The translations under genes and the position numbers were made by a program. Shown in pieces: positions 43,454-51,348 of a stretch of DNA of 64,000 nucleotides. The DNA is from Romboutsia_C sp015668195. Its GTDB lineage: Bacteria > Bacillota > Clostridia > Peptostreptococcales > Peptostreptococcaceae. The stretch is taken from the NCBI RefSeq assembly GCF_015668195.1, contig NZ_JADPFC010000002.1, positions 186,001 to 250,000 on the forward strand, written 5' to 3'. Within the stretch, counting starts at the first letter, position 1. The number at the start of each line of letters is the position of its first letter. Below the pieces are notes generated by a model. The model saw only the letters and a program-made list of their open reading frames with translations, did no database searches and was not told the origin of the DNA.

Positions 43454-44671
43454 TTATTTCATTGTATATAGATTTATTTTGTCGTATAAATCACTAGGCA
43501 CTATGTACCATACACTAGTCTCTCCTATATCTCTTCTGGCCAAGCCTTTATCTTTGCTACATAAACCTAGTCTATTTCCTTCATTGTCTTTTATAAATAA
43601 GTCTGACTCTAAATCTATATCATTTTCTCCATTCCATCTAGCTATATGTATAGAATTAAGTTCTTCCATTAATTTGTGTTTTTCATATATATCATCTATT
43701 AATACACTTTTATTATTATTTATATTTTCTATAGTTATTTCTAAATCTTTATAATTTTCTTCACTAGAAGATATTTCATAATTTGTTAGGTAATATTCGT
43801 AGTCTATGTAACTCCATGAACCTTCACTTACTTTTTCCATAGGAATGTACATAATACCACTAGCATTAATTATCTCACTATTAGGATATAGTTTATCAGT
43901 TGAATAATTAGGTAAATTAACTATATATGCTTTTTTATTTTCTATATAACTTAAATCATTTTCATATTTTATAGTGTAAATATCTGCCTTATCATATTTT
44001 TTTAACTCTATATTATCTATGATTTCTAATAATTCTTCAGTTGTTGTGTTAAATTCATGCTCTAAAATCTGATCTTTGTTGTTTATTTTGCTTTGTTTTA
44101 CAGAATAATCACCATTATATATGCCTATACTTACAAATTTATTTTTTTCTATATCTTCTATATACATATCTAGTAATTTTATTTTTTTGTTATTATCATA
44201 TTTTACTTCAAAGTTTATTATTTTCGTTTCCCATGATAATCCTAATTCATTTTTTATTGTTTCATAATCTTCTTTTAATGTATCCATAGATATATTTTTT
44301 ATATCAAATTTCATATCTCTATAATCTGCTACATCATATATGATATTGCTTAATATGGTTAAATATAGTATTGAAACTCCCAGGATTGTTGCTTTTTTCT
44401 TTATTATGCTATTTGGTCTTTCTTTATTTTTTAATAAAAACCAATATAATAAAAATCCTGCTGGTATTATTATTGGATACCAGTTAAATGCAAATTCTAA
44501 TCTAAATGCTCCAAGTATAAAAAATCCTACTAATTTTAAAGCTAGATATTTTTCATTTTCTTCTTTTTTATAGTATATATGTATTAAATATGCTACTATA
44601 GCTCCCCCAAATATTAAGTTTATCATACCACTTTCTTCTGCAAACTCTATAAACTTGTATATATACTCCAC
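43454..44671 (-). CDS. Hypothetical membrane protein, 405 residues
   Basis: Not recognised. Three to four membrane segments occupy about residues 15-120 (MINLIFGGAIVAYLIHIYY, KLVGFFILGAF, IIIPAGFLLYWFLL and ILGVSILYLTILS). A 280-residue extracytoplasmic domain rich in Asn, Asp and Tyr follows. GTG start after GGAGGGG. The promoter lies in the 125-bp sequence that is repeated 3 kb away in front of another operon. No catalytic motif seen. Confidence 0.65.
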   Translation of the reverse strand: MEYIYKFIEFAEESGMINLIFGGAIVAYLIHIYYKKEENEKYLALKLVGFFILGAFRLEFAFNWYPIIIPAGFLLYWFLLKNKERPNSIIKKKATILGVSILYLTILSNIIYDVADYRDMKFDIKNISMDTLKEDYETIKNELGLSWETKIINFEVKYDNNKKIKLLDMYIEDIEKNKFVSIGIYNGDYSVKQSKINNKDQILEHEFNTTTEELLEIIDNIELKKYDKADIYTIKYENDLSYIENKKAYIVNLPNYSTDKLYPNSEIINASGIMYIPMEKVSEGSWSYIDYEYYLTNYEISSSEENYKDLEITIENINNNKSVLIDDIYEKHKLMEELNSIHIARWNGENDIDLESDLFIKDNEGNRLGLCSKDKGLARRDIGETSVWYIVPSDLYDKINLYTMK

Positions 44672-44703
44672 ATAACCCCTCCATAATCTTTGTCATATAT
44701 ATG

Positions 44704-44828
44704 ATATATTAATTTTAATTATATATGGTAAAGATTTGATTACAAAATAATTTCTAATTTATTTACATAAGTTATACCCCGCGTCGTTTTTTCTTACCCC
44801 CACCTTTTTAGCTTTGGTTTGTTTATTT
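44704..44828 (-). repeat. Promoter-bearing 125-bp repeat, copy 1
   Basis: Closely matches 47775-47898 in the same orientation. Read on the minus strand it contains a G-rich box (GTGGGGGTAAGAAAAAACG at about 44785-44803, then ACGCGGGGTATAACT). This is followed about 23 bases later by TTGTAA (44740-44745) and TATAAT (44718-44723), 16 bases apart. It ends 33 bases before the start of the 405-residue protein. The box may be a regulator binding site. Confidence 0.75.
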
Positions 44829-45194
44829 TCAATAACTTTACAACCCAAATATATTAAAAGTGCGCAAATAAACAAGCATTTTATGTTTATTCAACATGTG
44901 AATGCTCTTCAAATAGGATTTAAAAGATGGCTATGCCTTTTAATTGAGTATCTAGCAAATTCGTCTCTAATTATTTAGCTTGATTTAAATTTTTACAATT
45001 AATCAAGAAAAATAAAAAGAGCGATAGAATCAAATATATGTTAATAAATATAGCTACAAAAGAAACATATATTACTAGAAATACAATTAAAAATAGATTT
45101 ATTGAACTAACTTAAAATAAGGAATTTTACTTCAAATTAATGAAACTATTTTACAATTGGAAAATAATTCAATATTATGTACAATATAATCAAA
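44829..45194. other. Non-coding or degraded stretch
   Basis: About 365 bases between copy 1 of the repeat and the lipoprotein promoter region. There is no gene with a ribosome binding site. A plus-strand open frame of about 43 codons ends with TAA at 45115 (RIKYMLINIATKETYI...) and could be the tail of a decayed gene. GC composition is slightly higher near 44860-44950. Confidence 0.45.
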
Positions 45195-45220
45195 GTTCAC
45201 AATTTCTATATAATGTGAAC
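45195..45220. promoter_or_regulatory. Operator-like inverted repeat around a -10 element
   Basis: GTTCACA (45195-45201) and TGTGAAC (45214-45220) form a 7-base inverted repeat. It flanks TATAAT at 45209-45214, 33 bases before the lipoprotein start. The layout is typical of a repressor site. The -35 element is poor. Confidence 0.45.
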
Positions 45221-45252
45221 TATAACATTAAGTTATTTAGGGAGGGGTATGC

Positions 45253-45825
45253 ATGAAAAAAATAGCAACAATACTATTATTAATAATGATGTCAATAATA
45301 CTTGTTACTGGTTGCTCCAGCTCAAAAAATCCAAGCGGCTTATATCTAAGTAATTGTCCTGACAATATGAATGGAATGGGGAAAAAATACTTTGTAAACA
45401 ATTTGAAAAAGGGAAATTATGAAGTTGAGTTTACTGCTAAGGAATATGAATATGGTATTCTAAAAAAAGAACATAAATTATATGAATCATCTATAGAACA
45501 TAATGGCAAAAATAATATCTTAAAAATAGGAGTCATAGATGGGAATGAAATAGGTTCTTATTATCTTAAATCAATAATTAACGATACTGAATCTACAGGC
45601 TATAATTTGGATTTTTTAAAAGAAGGTTATAATACAGGAATAGCTCTATCTATCTTAAATAAAAACAAATCTTTTGATTTAGACAACGAAGTTGCCATAG
45701 CTTTATATAGTATCGGCGGAAAAAATAGGAACACTAGTAGTTTAAGTATTGATGAAGAATTTGAGATAAGCAATAATAATCTAAAAGATTTAGTAGTATA
45801 TATAAAATTACATAAAACTAGCTAA
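45253..45825 (+). CDS. Putative lipoprotein, 190 residues
   Basis: Lipoprotein signal peptide: MKKIATILLLIMMSIILVTGC, with a VTGC lipobox, so Cys21 should be lipidated and the protein anchored outside the membrane. The mature part starts with a Ser/Lys linker and is otherwise unrecognised. AGGGAGGGG precedes the ATG. It is a single-gene unit with an operator-like inverted repeat at its promoter and a terminator after it. Confidence 0.75.
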   Translation: MKKIATILLLIMMSIILVTGCSSSKNPSGLYLSNCPDNMNGMGKKYFVNNLKKGNYEVEFTAKEYEYGILKKEHKLYESSIEHNGKNNILKIGVIDGNEIGSYYLKSIINDTESTGYNLDFLKEGYNTGIALSILNKNKSFDLDNEVAIALYSIGGKNRNTSSLSIDEEFEISNNNLKDLVVYIKLHKTS

Positions 45826-45828
45826 TAA

Positions 45829-45872
45829 AAAATAGCTGGATATATTTATACTACTAAATATCCAGCTATTTT
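45829..45872. terminator. Bidirectional terminator
   Basis: A 15-base-pair stem (AAAATAGCTGGATAT / ATATCCAGCTATTTT) after the lipoprotein gene. It may also serve the convergent gene ending at 45930. Confidence 0.8.
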
Positions 45873-45929
45873 CATGCTTATTTTATAACACAATTGTCTA
45901 ATAGGGCCTAAATTTATTAAATACTATCT

Positions 45930-47111
45930 TTACATATTTTCACTATATTTGAAAGTCAAACCTTTATCTGTAGATATAAAATTGATTACTTTATCACTAT
46001 CTCTAAGTTTTACAGGAAGCATTATAATATCATTTTCAAATTTAAGATTAAGAGGAGTTGCATAGTCACCTATATACTCATCAGGAAGTTTTATATCAAG
46101 TTTTTCCCAAGTACTACCTGAATCCTCAGTTCTATATACAGTTGGGTTGTTATCACTTTCATACCTAAATCCAACAAAACCTATATTCTCATCTAAAAAT
46201 CCTACTCCTGTAATTATTCTTGGATAAACTTCATTTGTATTTCCAATTTCCTTATAAGTTTTACCACCATCATTCGTTATGTATATGTAACTATATTGCT
46301 TACCCATAGCAACATCAGTAGTTATGACACAATATCCTATGTCTTGACTACTAAATCCTATAAATAAATCTCCTTCTTGGTAAGCACCCTCTAACTTAAC
46401 TTCATTCCAAGTTTTCCCCTTATCATCTGTAACAATAATTAATATATCCGAGTTAAAATTAGATATAAAGGCTGTTTTTTTATGGCTTATATAGTAAATA
46501 TTTTCTTTTAATTTATTATTATCAAAATCAAAAATCGACATCAAATACTCATTAGGTATTGGTACACTCACCCAATTTTTCTTTTTATCATAACTTAATT
46601 GCAGACCATTTGAAGTCATTTGATAATATATTCCTAATATTTTTTTAGTTTCATTTGTATCTATTTCTTCTTTTATTTCACTTAATTCCTCTTTTTGTTT
46701 TTGTTTATTTGAGTAATTAACAACTTTTAAACTATTGCTATCTACCATATTGCCTTCATCAATCAAGGTGTAATTTCCATTATTATCTTTTTTGATTCTC
46801 ATTTTATGATGTGATGATGTAAAATCTTTTTCATCATTTACATCTACCTCTACATCAAAGTAAACCATTGCCATAAACTCGTTTTTATCTCCTGCTACTA
46901 TTACTGTTTCTTTGTTTGTGTAAACTGCTTTCATCCCTTTTTCTTCGTATGAGGCTTCACCTTTTTTTATATATTCATTAAAAAAATTATTTGTAACATC
47001 TATTAAGCTATCCATTTCTTGCTTTTTATATATTGTATATCCTACCCTAAATAAACACGCTATAATGATTATTGATATTATAATTATTATAAGTTTTATA
47101 CTCTTTTTCAT
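45930..47111 (-). CDS. Membrane-anchored protein with BNR/Asp-box repeats
   Basis: 393 residues: an N-terminal anchor (Ile-rich, about 6-24), a helical region of about 80 residues, then a beta-propeller-like part. It shows at least three Asp-box type motifs (DDKGKTWNEV, TEDSGSTWEK and STDKGLTFKY), as in sialidase-like or photosystem-stability-type propellers. No catalytic sialidase residues were identified, so a binding role outside the membrane is more likely. It follows the 179-residue gene by 7 bases and shares its promoter. Confidence 0.7.
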   Translation of the reverse strand: MKKSIKLIIIIISIIIIACLFRVGYTIYKKQEMDSLIDVTNNFFNEYIKKGEASYEEKGMKAVYTNKETVIVAGDKNEFMAMVYFDVEVDVNDEKDFTSSHHKMRIKKDNNGNYTLIDEGNMVDSNSLKVVNYSNKQKQKEELSEIKEEIDTNETKKILGIYYQMTSNGLQLSYDKKKNWVSVPIPNEYLMSIFDFDNNKLKENIYYISHKKTAFISNFNSDILIIVTDDKGKTWNEVKLEGAYQEGDLFIGFSSQDIGYCVITTDVAMGKQYSYIYITNDGGKTYKEIGNTNEVYPRIITGVGFLDENIGFVGFRYESDNNPTVYRTEDSGSTWEKLDIKLPDEYIGDYATPLNLKFENDIIMLPVKLRDSDKVINFISTDKGLTFKYSENM

Positions 47112-47118
47112 ATTCCAC

Positions 47119-47658
47119 CTACCTTAAATATTCACTTTTTTGTTTTATTAGATTTATAAATTGATTTTTTATTTCTTCACTTTCAAAGGAATTTAAAGGT
47201 AGTATTATTATAGGATTTATCTTTTGTATACAAATAACTAATACATTATCCTCTTCATAAATATTGTCAATAGCTTTTATATTGTATTCACAATATGATT
47301 TTTCACCTTTGTGTATAAAAATATCATTCTTTACTTCTATCAATTTAGGACCTATTGCACTATTTCTTATTTCTATTAGCTTATCAATTGACTTTTGTAT
47401 GTTTTTCTTAGACATTATGTTCAGAAATATTGTTGTTATTATAGTTGTTGCTGCTAGAATTAATATTACAGCTACGTATAATGTGATTTCTATATTGTAA
47501 AAGCTAGACATTTCATTGATAAAGTAAAAAGTAATTCCTATTAGTATTAGCATAGTTGATGCAAGTGTGAATACATCTTTTCTTAAAGCATACTTTCTAC
47601 TTTTTTCATACCCCTTAATATAATCTTCACGATTATTTGTATATTTTATTTCCACCAT
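47119..47658 (-). CDS. YcxB-like membrane protein
   Basis: 179 residues with two adjacent membrane helices (about 33-50 and 57-80) and a C-terminal cytoplasmic domain. The end of that domain (YIEEDNVLVICIQ-type strand, PIIILPLNSFESEEIKNQF) resembles YcxB-like proteins. Function unknown. AGGGGG lies very close to the ATG, so the GTG one codon downstream is an alternative start. It is the first gene of a two-gene operon behind copy 2 of the promoter repeat. Confidence 0.65.
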   Translation of the reverse strand: MVEIKYTNNREDYIKGYEKSRKYALRKDVFTLASTMLILIGITFYFINEMSSFYNIEITLYVAVILILAATTIITTIFLNIMSKKNIQKSIDKLIEIRNSAIGPKLIEVKNDIFIHKGEKSYCEYNIKAIDNIYEEDNVLVICIQKINPIIILPLNSFESEEIKNQFINLIKQKSEYLR

Positions 47659-47774
47659 ATTCCCCCTATTTTTATTAATTATTATAAAGAATTATAGTTG
47701 TTAAATATATCCCTTTTTATATCCCTAAATAATTATTTTATTTTAATATCTTTAAATTTGTTATTATATTTATA

Positions 47775-47898
47775 ATATATTAATTTTAATTATATGTGGT
47801 TAAAATCTGATTACAAAACACGATTTAATTTATATGAAGGAGTTATACCCTACGTCGTTTTTTATTACCCCCACTTTTTAAATTTGGTTTGTTTATTT
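47775..47898 (-). repeat. Promoter-bearing 125-bp repeat, copy 2
   Basis: Second copy of 44704-44828, 124 bases long, same strand. On the minus strand GTGGGGGTAATAAAAAACG is followed by ACGTAGGGTATAACT. TTGTAA (47811-47816) and TATAAT (47789-47794) follow at 16-base spacing. It lies 117 bases upstream of the YcxB-like gene. The middle third is the most diverged part. Confidence 0.75.
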
Positions 47899-47906
47899 AA
47901 AATAAA

Positions 47907-47932
47907 AAAGCCCTTGTAATTTACAAGGGTTT
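47907..47932 (-). terminator. Terminator after the first DUF975 gene
   Basis: A 9-base-pair stem, CCCTTGTAA / TTACAAGGG, with a T-run on the minus strand, 13 bases after the stop codon. Confidence 0.8.
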
Positions 47933-47944
47933 ATAGTTTTCTAT

Positions 47945-48661
47945 TTAAATTGATATTTCTTTAAAATTATTATCTAAGTCTATATAAAAATTAGTAATAG
48001 TTAATTGTATATATGGCCCTAACCATAAATATCCTATACCTAAAGTAAGAATACATAAAAGTGCCCATCCTATAAAACTTAGGTTAATAACAAATAAATT
48101 CCATTTATTACCTTTCATCATTTTTATACTAAGTTTTATTGAATCAATTAAACCAAGTTCTTCTTTATCAACAAAGATATATGGTGTCATAGCTAAAGCT
48201 AGTTCAAGTATAACAATAGGTATAGATAATACTATTGCAAATATTAATACACCTACTATCATACCAGTAGATACACTTTCACTTAAAATTGAATATGCTA
48301 TCATAGATGATGTAGCAAAAATAATTATAATACCTAATACAATTCCTATAACAAACATTAAAGTAAATAATCCTAATGATTTTAATACTGCTTTTTTAGA
48401 TACTAATAAGTCATCAAACTTAGCTTTTCCATCATTTTCACTAAATCTTAAAAAGAAATTAGCAAATCCTACAATAAACCATATTTCTAACCCAAGTACA
48501 AATATTGTACTAATCAAATTTATACCCATTGAATCTGAAAATTCAGATACAAAAGAAAGAGCCATCACTGCTATGGTATATACTAACATGACTAATACTG
48601 GAGTTTTCCAATTTCCTTTCAATTGACTCTTAGAAAGTTTTTTCAATTCTACTCTAGTCAA
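47945..48661 (-). CDS. DUF975 family membrane protein, paralogue 1
   Basis: 238 residues. The N-terminus LKKLSKSQLKGNWKTPVLVML is diagnostic of DUF975, followed by six hydrophobic segments. The end ...LSFIGWALLCILTLGIGYLWLGPY is also typical. Function unknown; members are common in gut Firmicutes. TTG start, 7 bases after GGAGG. A second paralogue lies at 50441-51154. Confidence 0.88.
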   Translation of the reverse strand: MTRVELKKLSKSQLKGNWKTPVLVMLVYTIAVMALSFVSEFSDSMGINLISTIFVLGLEIWFIVGFANFFLRFSENDGKAKFDDLLVSKKAVLKSLGLFTLMFVIGIVLGIIIIFATSSMIAYSILSESVSTGMIVGVLIFAIVLSIPIVILELALAMTPYIFVDKEELGLIDSIKLSIKMMKGNKWNLFVINLSFIGWALLCILTLGIGYLWLGPYIQLTITNFYIDLDNNFKEISI

Positions 48662-48763
48662 AACCTCGCCTCCTTTAATTTTTAACTTATAATATATATA
48701 TTCAAATATATTGCCAATAGTTCTAAGATTTACTAGTCTAAGTTTTAATTAATATAATAAAAA

Positions 48764-48785
48764 AATGACCTATAAATAGGTCATT
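48764..48785 (-). terminator. Terminator after the VanZ gene
   Basis: A 10-base-pair stem, AATGACCTAT / ATAGGTCATT, with seven T on the minus strand, 48 bases after the stop codon. Its stem is the same as that at 42678-42698. Confidence 0.75.
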
Positions 48786-48832
48786 CTAAACTTAATTATA
48801 TCTATACATGAAAAGATATATTTTATGTAGTT

Positions 48833-49336
48833 TTAATTCGCTAATATTAAAATTAATAAAAGACTTACTAACCCAACTGTAGCAATAAAAGCAAGGACAT
48901 TAAGTATATTAATAGTTTTATTTTTAAATATTTTAATGAATAGATAGAATATTCCAATACCTATGATTCCCCCTAATGTATTACCTATAAGGTCTGTTAT
49001 ATCAGTTGCACCCATAGCAAATACAAACTGTAAAACTTCGATTGTTAAACTAATGAAAAAAGATACTGCAATTTTTTTAATAAGGGACCATTTTTGATTT
49101 AACATACATGTGTAAATACCAACAGGCACAAATATAAGTATGTTATTAACAATTTCATTAATATATATTTTTCCATTAACAATAACAGAACCAGAGAAAG
49201 GAATTAGATTAATACTTCTATTACTATAAAGTTCATCAAATGAAAAACTCATCTTAAATAAAATGATCCATATTAATATTAAAAAATATATTGTAAACAA
49301 AATCATAGTTAAGTAACGTTGCTTTTTATCTCCCAT
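48833..49336 (-). CDS. VanZ-family membrane protein
   Basis: 167 residues with about five membrane helices. The family motifs are clear: NLIPFSG, NNILIFVPVGIYTC, and ISLTIEVLQFVFAMGATDITDLIGN with GNTLGGIIG. VanZ proteins can raise teicoplanin resistance; most homologues have no proven role. I start at the ATG at 49336, 8 bases after GGGGG. The earlier TTG reading at 49354 would overlap that site. Confidence 0.88.
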   Translation of the reverse strand: MGDKKQRYLTMILFTIYFLILIWIILFKMSFSFDELYSNRSINLIPFSGSVIVNGKIYINEIVNNILIFVPVGIYTCMLNQKWSLIKKIAVSFFISLTIEVLQFVFAMGATDITDLIGNTLGGIIGIGIFYLFIKIFKNKTINILNVLAFIATVGLVSLLLILILAN

Positions 49337-49509
49337 ATGACTTTCCCCCTTCAATTTATTAAATCATTTGATTATAGTATAATTCAAGGTTTAATAAGTT
49401 TCTACTAAAACAGATATTTTTTGAGCATATTATAAAGACTAAATATTGTAGAAGTTAGTTTTAATTAAAGGCTTTGTTTTAAATTGATGTTAAAAAAGAT
49501 ACAATAAAA

Positions 49510-49704
49510 ATGTTATGCAACAAATGCAAAAGGGAGATGATAAATGATTCTACTGTTACATCATATATGGGCGCAGAAGTTACAATAATAAAAAAGCGTA
49601 AAGGAATGTTTAATAATTCTAAAGATAATGTAAAAGCTTGTGTATGTCCCAATTGTGGAAGTGTAGAATTTTACATTGAAAAGTATGATGATTTTATTGA
49701 TTAA
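49510..49704 (+). CDS. Small zinc-ribbon protein
   Basis: 64 residues with two Cys pairs, CNKC near the N-terminus and CPNC near residue 47, forming a probable zinc ribbon around a basic middle (IIKKRKGMFNN). Similar small proteins of unknown role are common in Firmicutes. No Shine-Dalgarno is visible; a TACAAT hexamer ends only 4 bases before the ATG, so the message could be leaderless. Alternatively the start is misjudged. Confidence 0.6.
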   Translation: MLCNKCKREMINDSTVTSYMGAEVTIIKKRKGMFNNSKDNVKACVCPNCGSVEFYIEKYDDFID

Positions 49705-49719
49705 TTTTAATATAATGCG

Positions 49720-49760
49720 AACAAAAATAGGAACATATCGATATGCCCTTATTTTTTGTT
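49720..49760 (+). terminator. Terminator after the zinc-ribbon gene
   Basis: An imperfect long hairpin (AACAAAAATAGG...CCCTTATTTTTTGTT) with an ATCGAT centre, followed by mixed sequence. Confidence 0.55.
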
Positions 49761-49812
49761 GCTAAAATAGTTCATAAAATCAACATTATATTAAAGCATA
49801 GCCTAATTAAAT

Positions 49813-49846
49813 AATAAAAGCATCTCATTTCTAAGATGTTTTTATT
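49813..49846 (+). terminator. Terminator-like hairpin without an adjacent gene
   Basis: A 13-base-pair stem, AATAAAAGCATCT / AGATGTTTTTATT, with an 8-base loop. The 110 bases before it contain no gene I can support. Confidence 0.5.
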
Positions 49847-49881
49847 ACTTTATATATTTTTATTATAATTAATTAAAATAA

Positions 49882-49906
49882 AAAAAGACACACAATGTGT
49901 CTTTTT
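49882..49906 (-). terminator. Terminator after cspA
   Basis: AAAAAGACACA / TGTGTCTTTTT with a 3-base loop and a T-run on the minus strand, 18 bases after the cspA stop. Confidence 0.85.
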
Positions 49907-49923
49907 CCGAACATATATATATA

Positions 49924-50124
49924 TTATAATATAGTTACATTCTCCGCTTGAGGACCTCTAGCACCTTTAACTATATTAAAGTTTACTTGTTGACCTTCTT
50001 CTAATGATTTAAACCCATCAGTTTGGATAGCTGTAAAATGTACGAATACATCATCTCCACCTTCTACTGATATGAAACCAAATCCTTTTTCATTGTTAAA
50101 CCATTTTACTATTCCATTTATCAT
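49924..50124 (-). CDS. cspA: Cold-shock protein
   Basis: 66-residue OB-fold nucleic-acid chaperone. Both RNP motifs are present: KGFGFI (RNP1) and VFVHF (RNP2). The family start MxxGxVKWFNNEKGFGFI is intact. The AGGAG ribosome binding site is 9-10 bases before the ATG. A leader of about 70 bases and an extended -10 promoter precede it. Confidence 0.97.
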   Translation of the reverse strand: MINGIVKWFNNEKGFGFISVEGGDDVFVHFTAIQTDGFKSLEEGQQVNFNIVKGARGPQAENVTIL

Positions 50125-50202
50125 TAAAAAATACTCCTGTGAACCTATTTCTAGGCCTCTCTTAATTTATTTGTGTATCGATTTTGTATCGCTACTAATA
50201 TT

Positions 50203-50211
50203 AGTATAGCA
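50203..50211 (-). promoter_or_regulatory. Extended -10 promoter of cspA
   Basis: On the minus strand TGCTATACT (TGn plus TATACT) lies about 80 bases before the start codon. No good -35 is visible, consistent with an extended -10 promoter. Confidence 0.55.
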
Positions 50212-50410
50212 CAGGTTATTAATAATAGATAGCTTTTATTTTAATTTCTTTTAAATACTTTATATTTCACTTAAATTGACATTGTCTCAATATGCTATTA
50301 GTCAATGTAATTCAAAACTTATATATTTTATGAATATATTGATATTGCTTTGATTTACAGGTTATTAACAGATTTTAAAGTGTTATAATTTCCTTATAAT
50401 AAAAAAATAA

Positions 50411-50435
50411 AAAGGAGCTTAAATTAAGCTCCTTT
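50411..50435 (-). terminator. Terminator after the second DUF975 gene
   Basis: A 12-base-pair stem, AAAGGAGCTTAA / TTAAGCTCCTTT, with a one-base loop and T-rich DNA on the minus strand just after the stop codon. Confidence 0.8.
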
Positions 50436-50440
50436 TATTT

Positions 50441-51154
50441 TTAATCTATATGTTTAGCATTATATTCTTTTTCTATTTCTTTATAGAAGTTAGCCATAGT
50501 TAAAGTAAAGTATGGTGATAACCATAAAAATCCTATTCCTAAAGTTAATATACTTAATATTGCCCATCCTATAAAGCTTAGCCATATAATAAATAATCTC
50601 CATTTATGACCTTTCATCATTTTTATACTAAGAGATATTGATTTAAATACTCCTACTTCTTCTTTATCTGCAAGTATAAATGGTACCATAGAAATTGCTA
50701 ATTGAATTACTATTGATATTAACCATAATATAATGCCTGCAATTACCATTGGCGCTATAGCTTCAAATAAATCATTTGCATTTAATATACTTATTGTAAG
50801 ACCACCTACAAAAGTAACCATTAATATCATATATACTATTATTAATATTATTCCTACTAATACAGAAAATCCTAAAGATTTAAAGAAAGTTTTCTTTGAT
50901 ACTGATAAATCGCTAAAATCAACACTTTCATTTTCTCTAAGATTTAAAAATAATCTTGGGTACGCTACAAAAAACCATGATTCTATAACTAAAGCAAATA
51001 TTATTCCAATTAATGATACTAATGAAGACTCACTATTATTTAGATATGATACTAAAAACATTACTATTGAATAAGCTAACATAGCTAATACTGGTACTTT
51101 CCAGTTACCCTTTAATTGACTTTTAGAGAGTTCTTTTAACTCTTTTCTGTTCAT
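50441..51154 (-). CDS. DUF975 family membrane protein, paralogue 2
   Basis: 237 residues, clearly homologous to the protein at 47945-48661. LKELSKSQLKGNWKVPVLAML opens the protein, and KMMKGHKWRLFIIWLSFIGWA and TLGIGFLWLSPY close it. Six hydrophobic segments. Function unknown. AGGAATTTTT-type ribosome binding site (GGAGG) before the ATG. The two copies are separated by VanZ, the zinc ribbon and cspA, suggesting an old duplication. Confidence 0.88.
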   Translation of the reverse strand: MNRKELKELSKSQLKGNWKVPVLAMLAYSIVMFLVSYLNNSESSLVSLIGIIFALVIESWFFVAYPRLFLNLRENESVDFSDLSVSKKTFFKSLGFSVLVGIILIIVYMILMVTFVGGLTISILNANDLFEAIAPMVIAGIILWLISIVIQLAISMVPFILADKEEVGVFKSISLSIKMMKGHKWRLFIIWLSFIGWAILSILTLGIGFLWLSPYFTLTMANFYKEIEKEYNAKHID

Positions 51155-51301
51155 AAAAATTCCTCCAATGATTATTACTTAATGTCTATGAGTTTAATAT
51201 ACCCTATAATTTTCCATATAAAACATATATTGTTAAAAAACAGATTATTTGGATTGATAATACCTTTTTAATTATAAATTATAAATAAGTTTTTAAGCAA
51301 A

Positions 51302-51326
51302 AAAGCTTAGGTTATACCTAAGCTTT
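51302..51326 (-). terminator. Terminator after polC
   Basis: An 11-base-pair stem, AAAGCTTAGGT / ACCTAAGCTTT, with a 3-base loop and six T on the minus strand. Confidence 0.85.
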
Positions 51327-51348
51327 AATATATTTTTTAATATTTTAT

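Larger units (their letters stand above)
50125..50440. other. cspA leader and upstream intergenic region
   Basis: This 316-base gap contains the cspA ribosome binding site, a leader with a short GCCTAGAAATAGG hairpin, the cspA promoter, about 200 bases of featureless AT-rich DNA and the terminator of the second DUF975 gene. Confidence 0.6.

Noticed and set aside
44960..45115. Small plus-strand gene ending ...FIELT
   Set aside because: No start with a ribosome binding site and no recognisable similarity; reported only as possible debris in the non-coding stretch.
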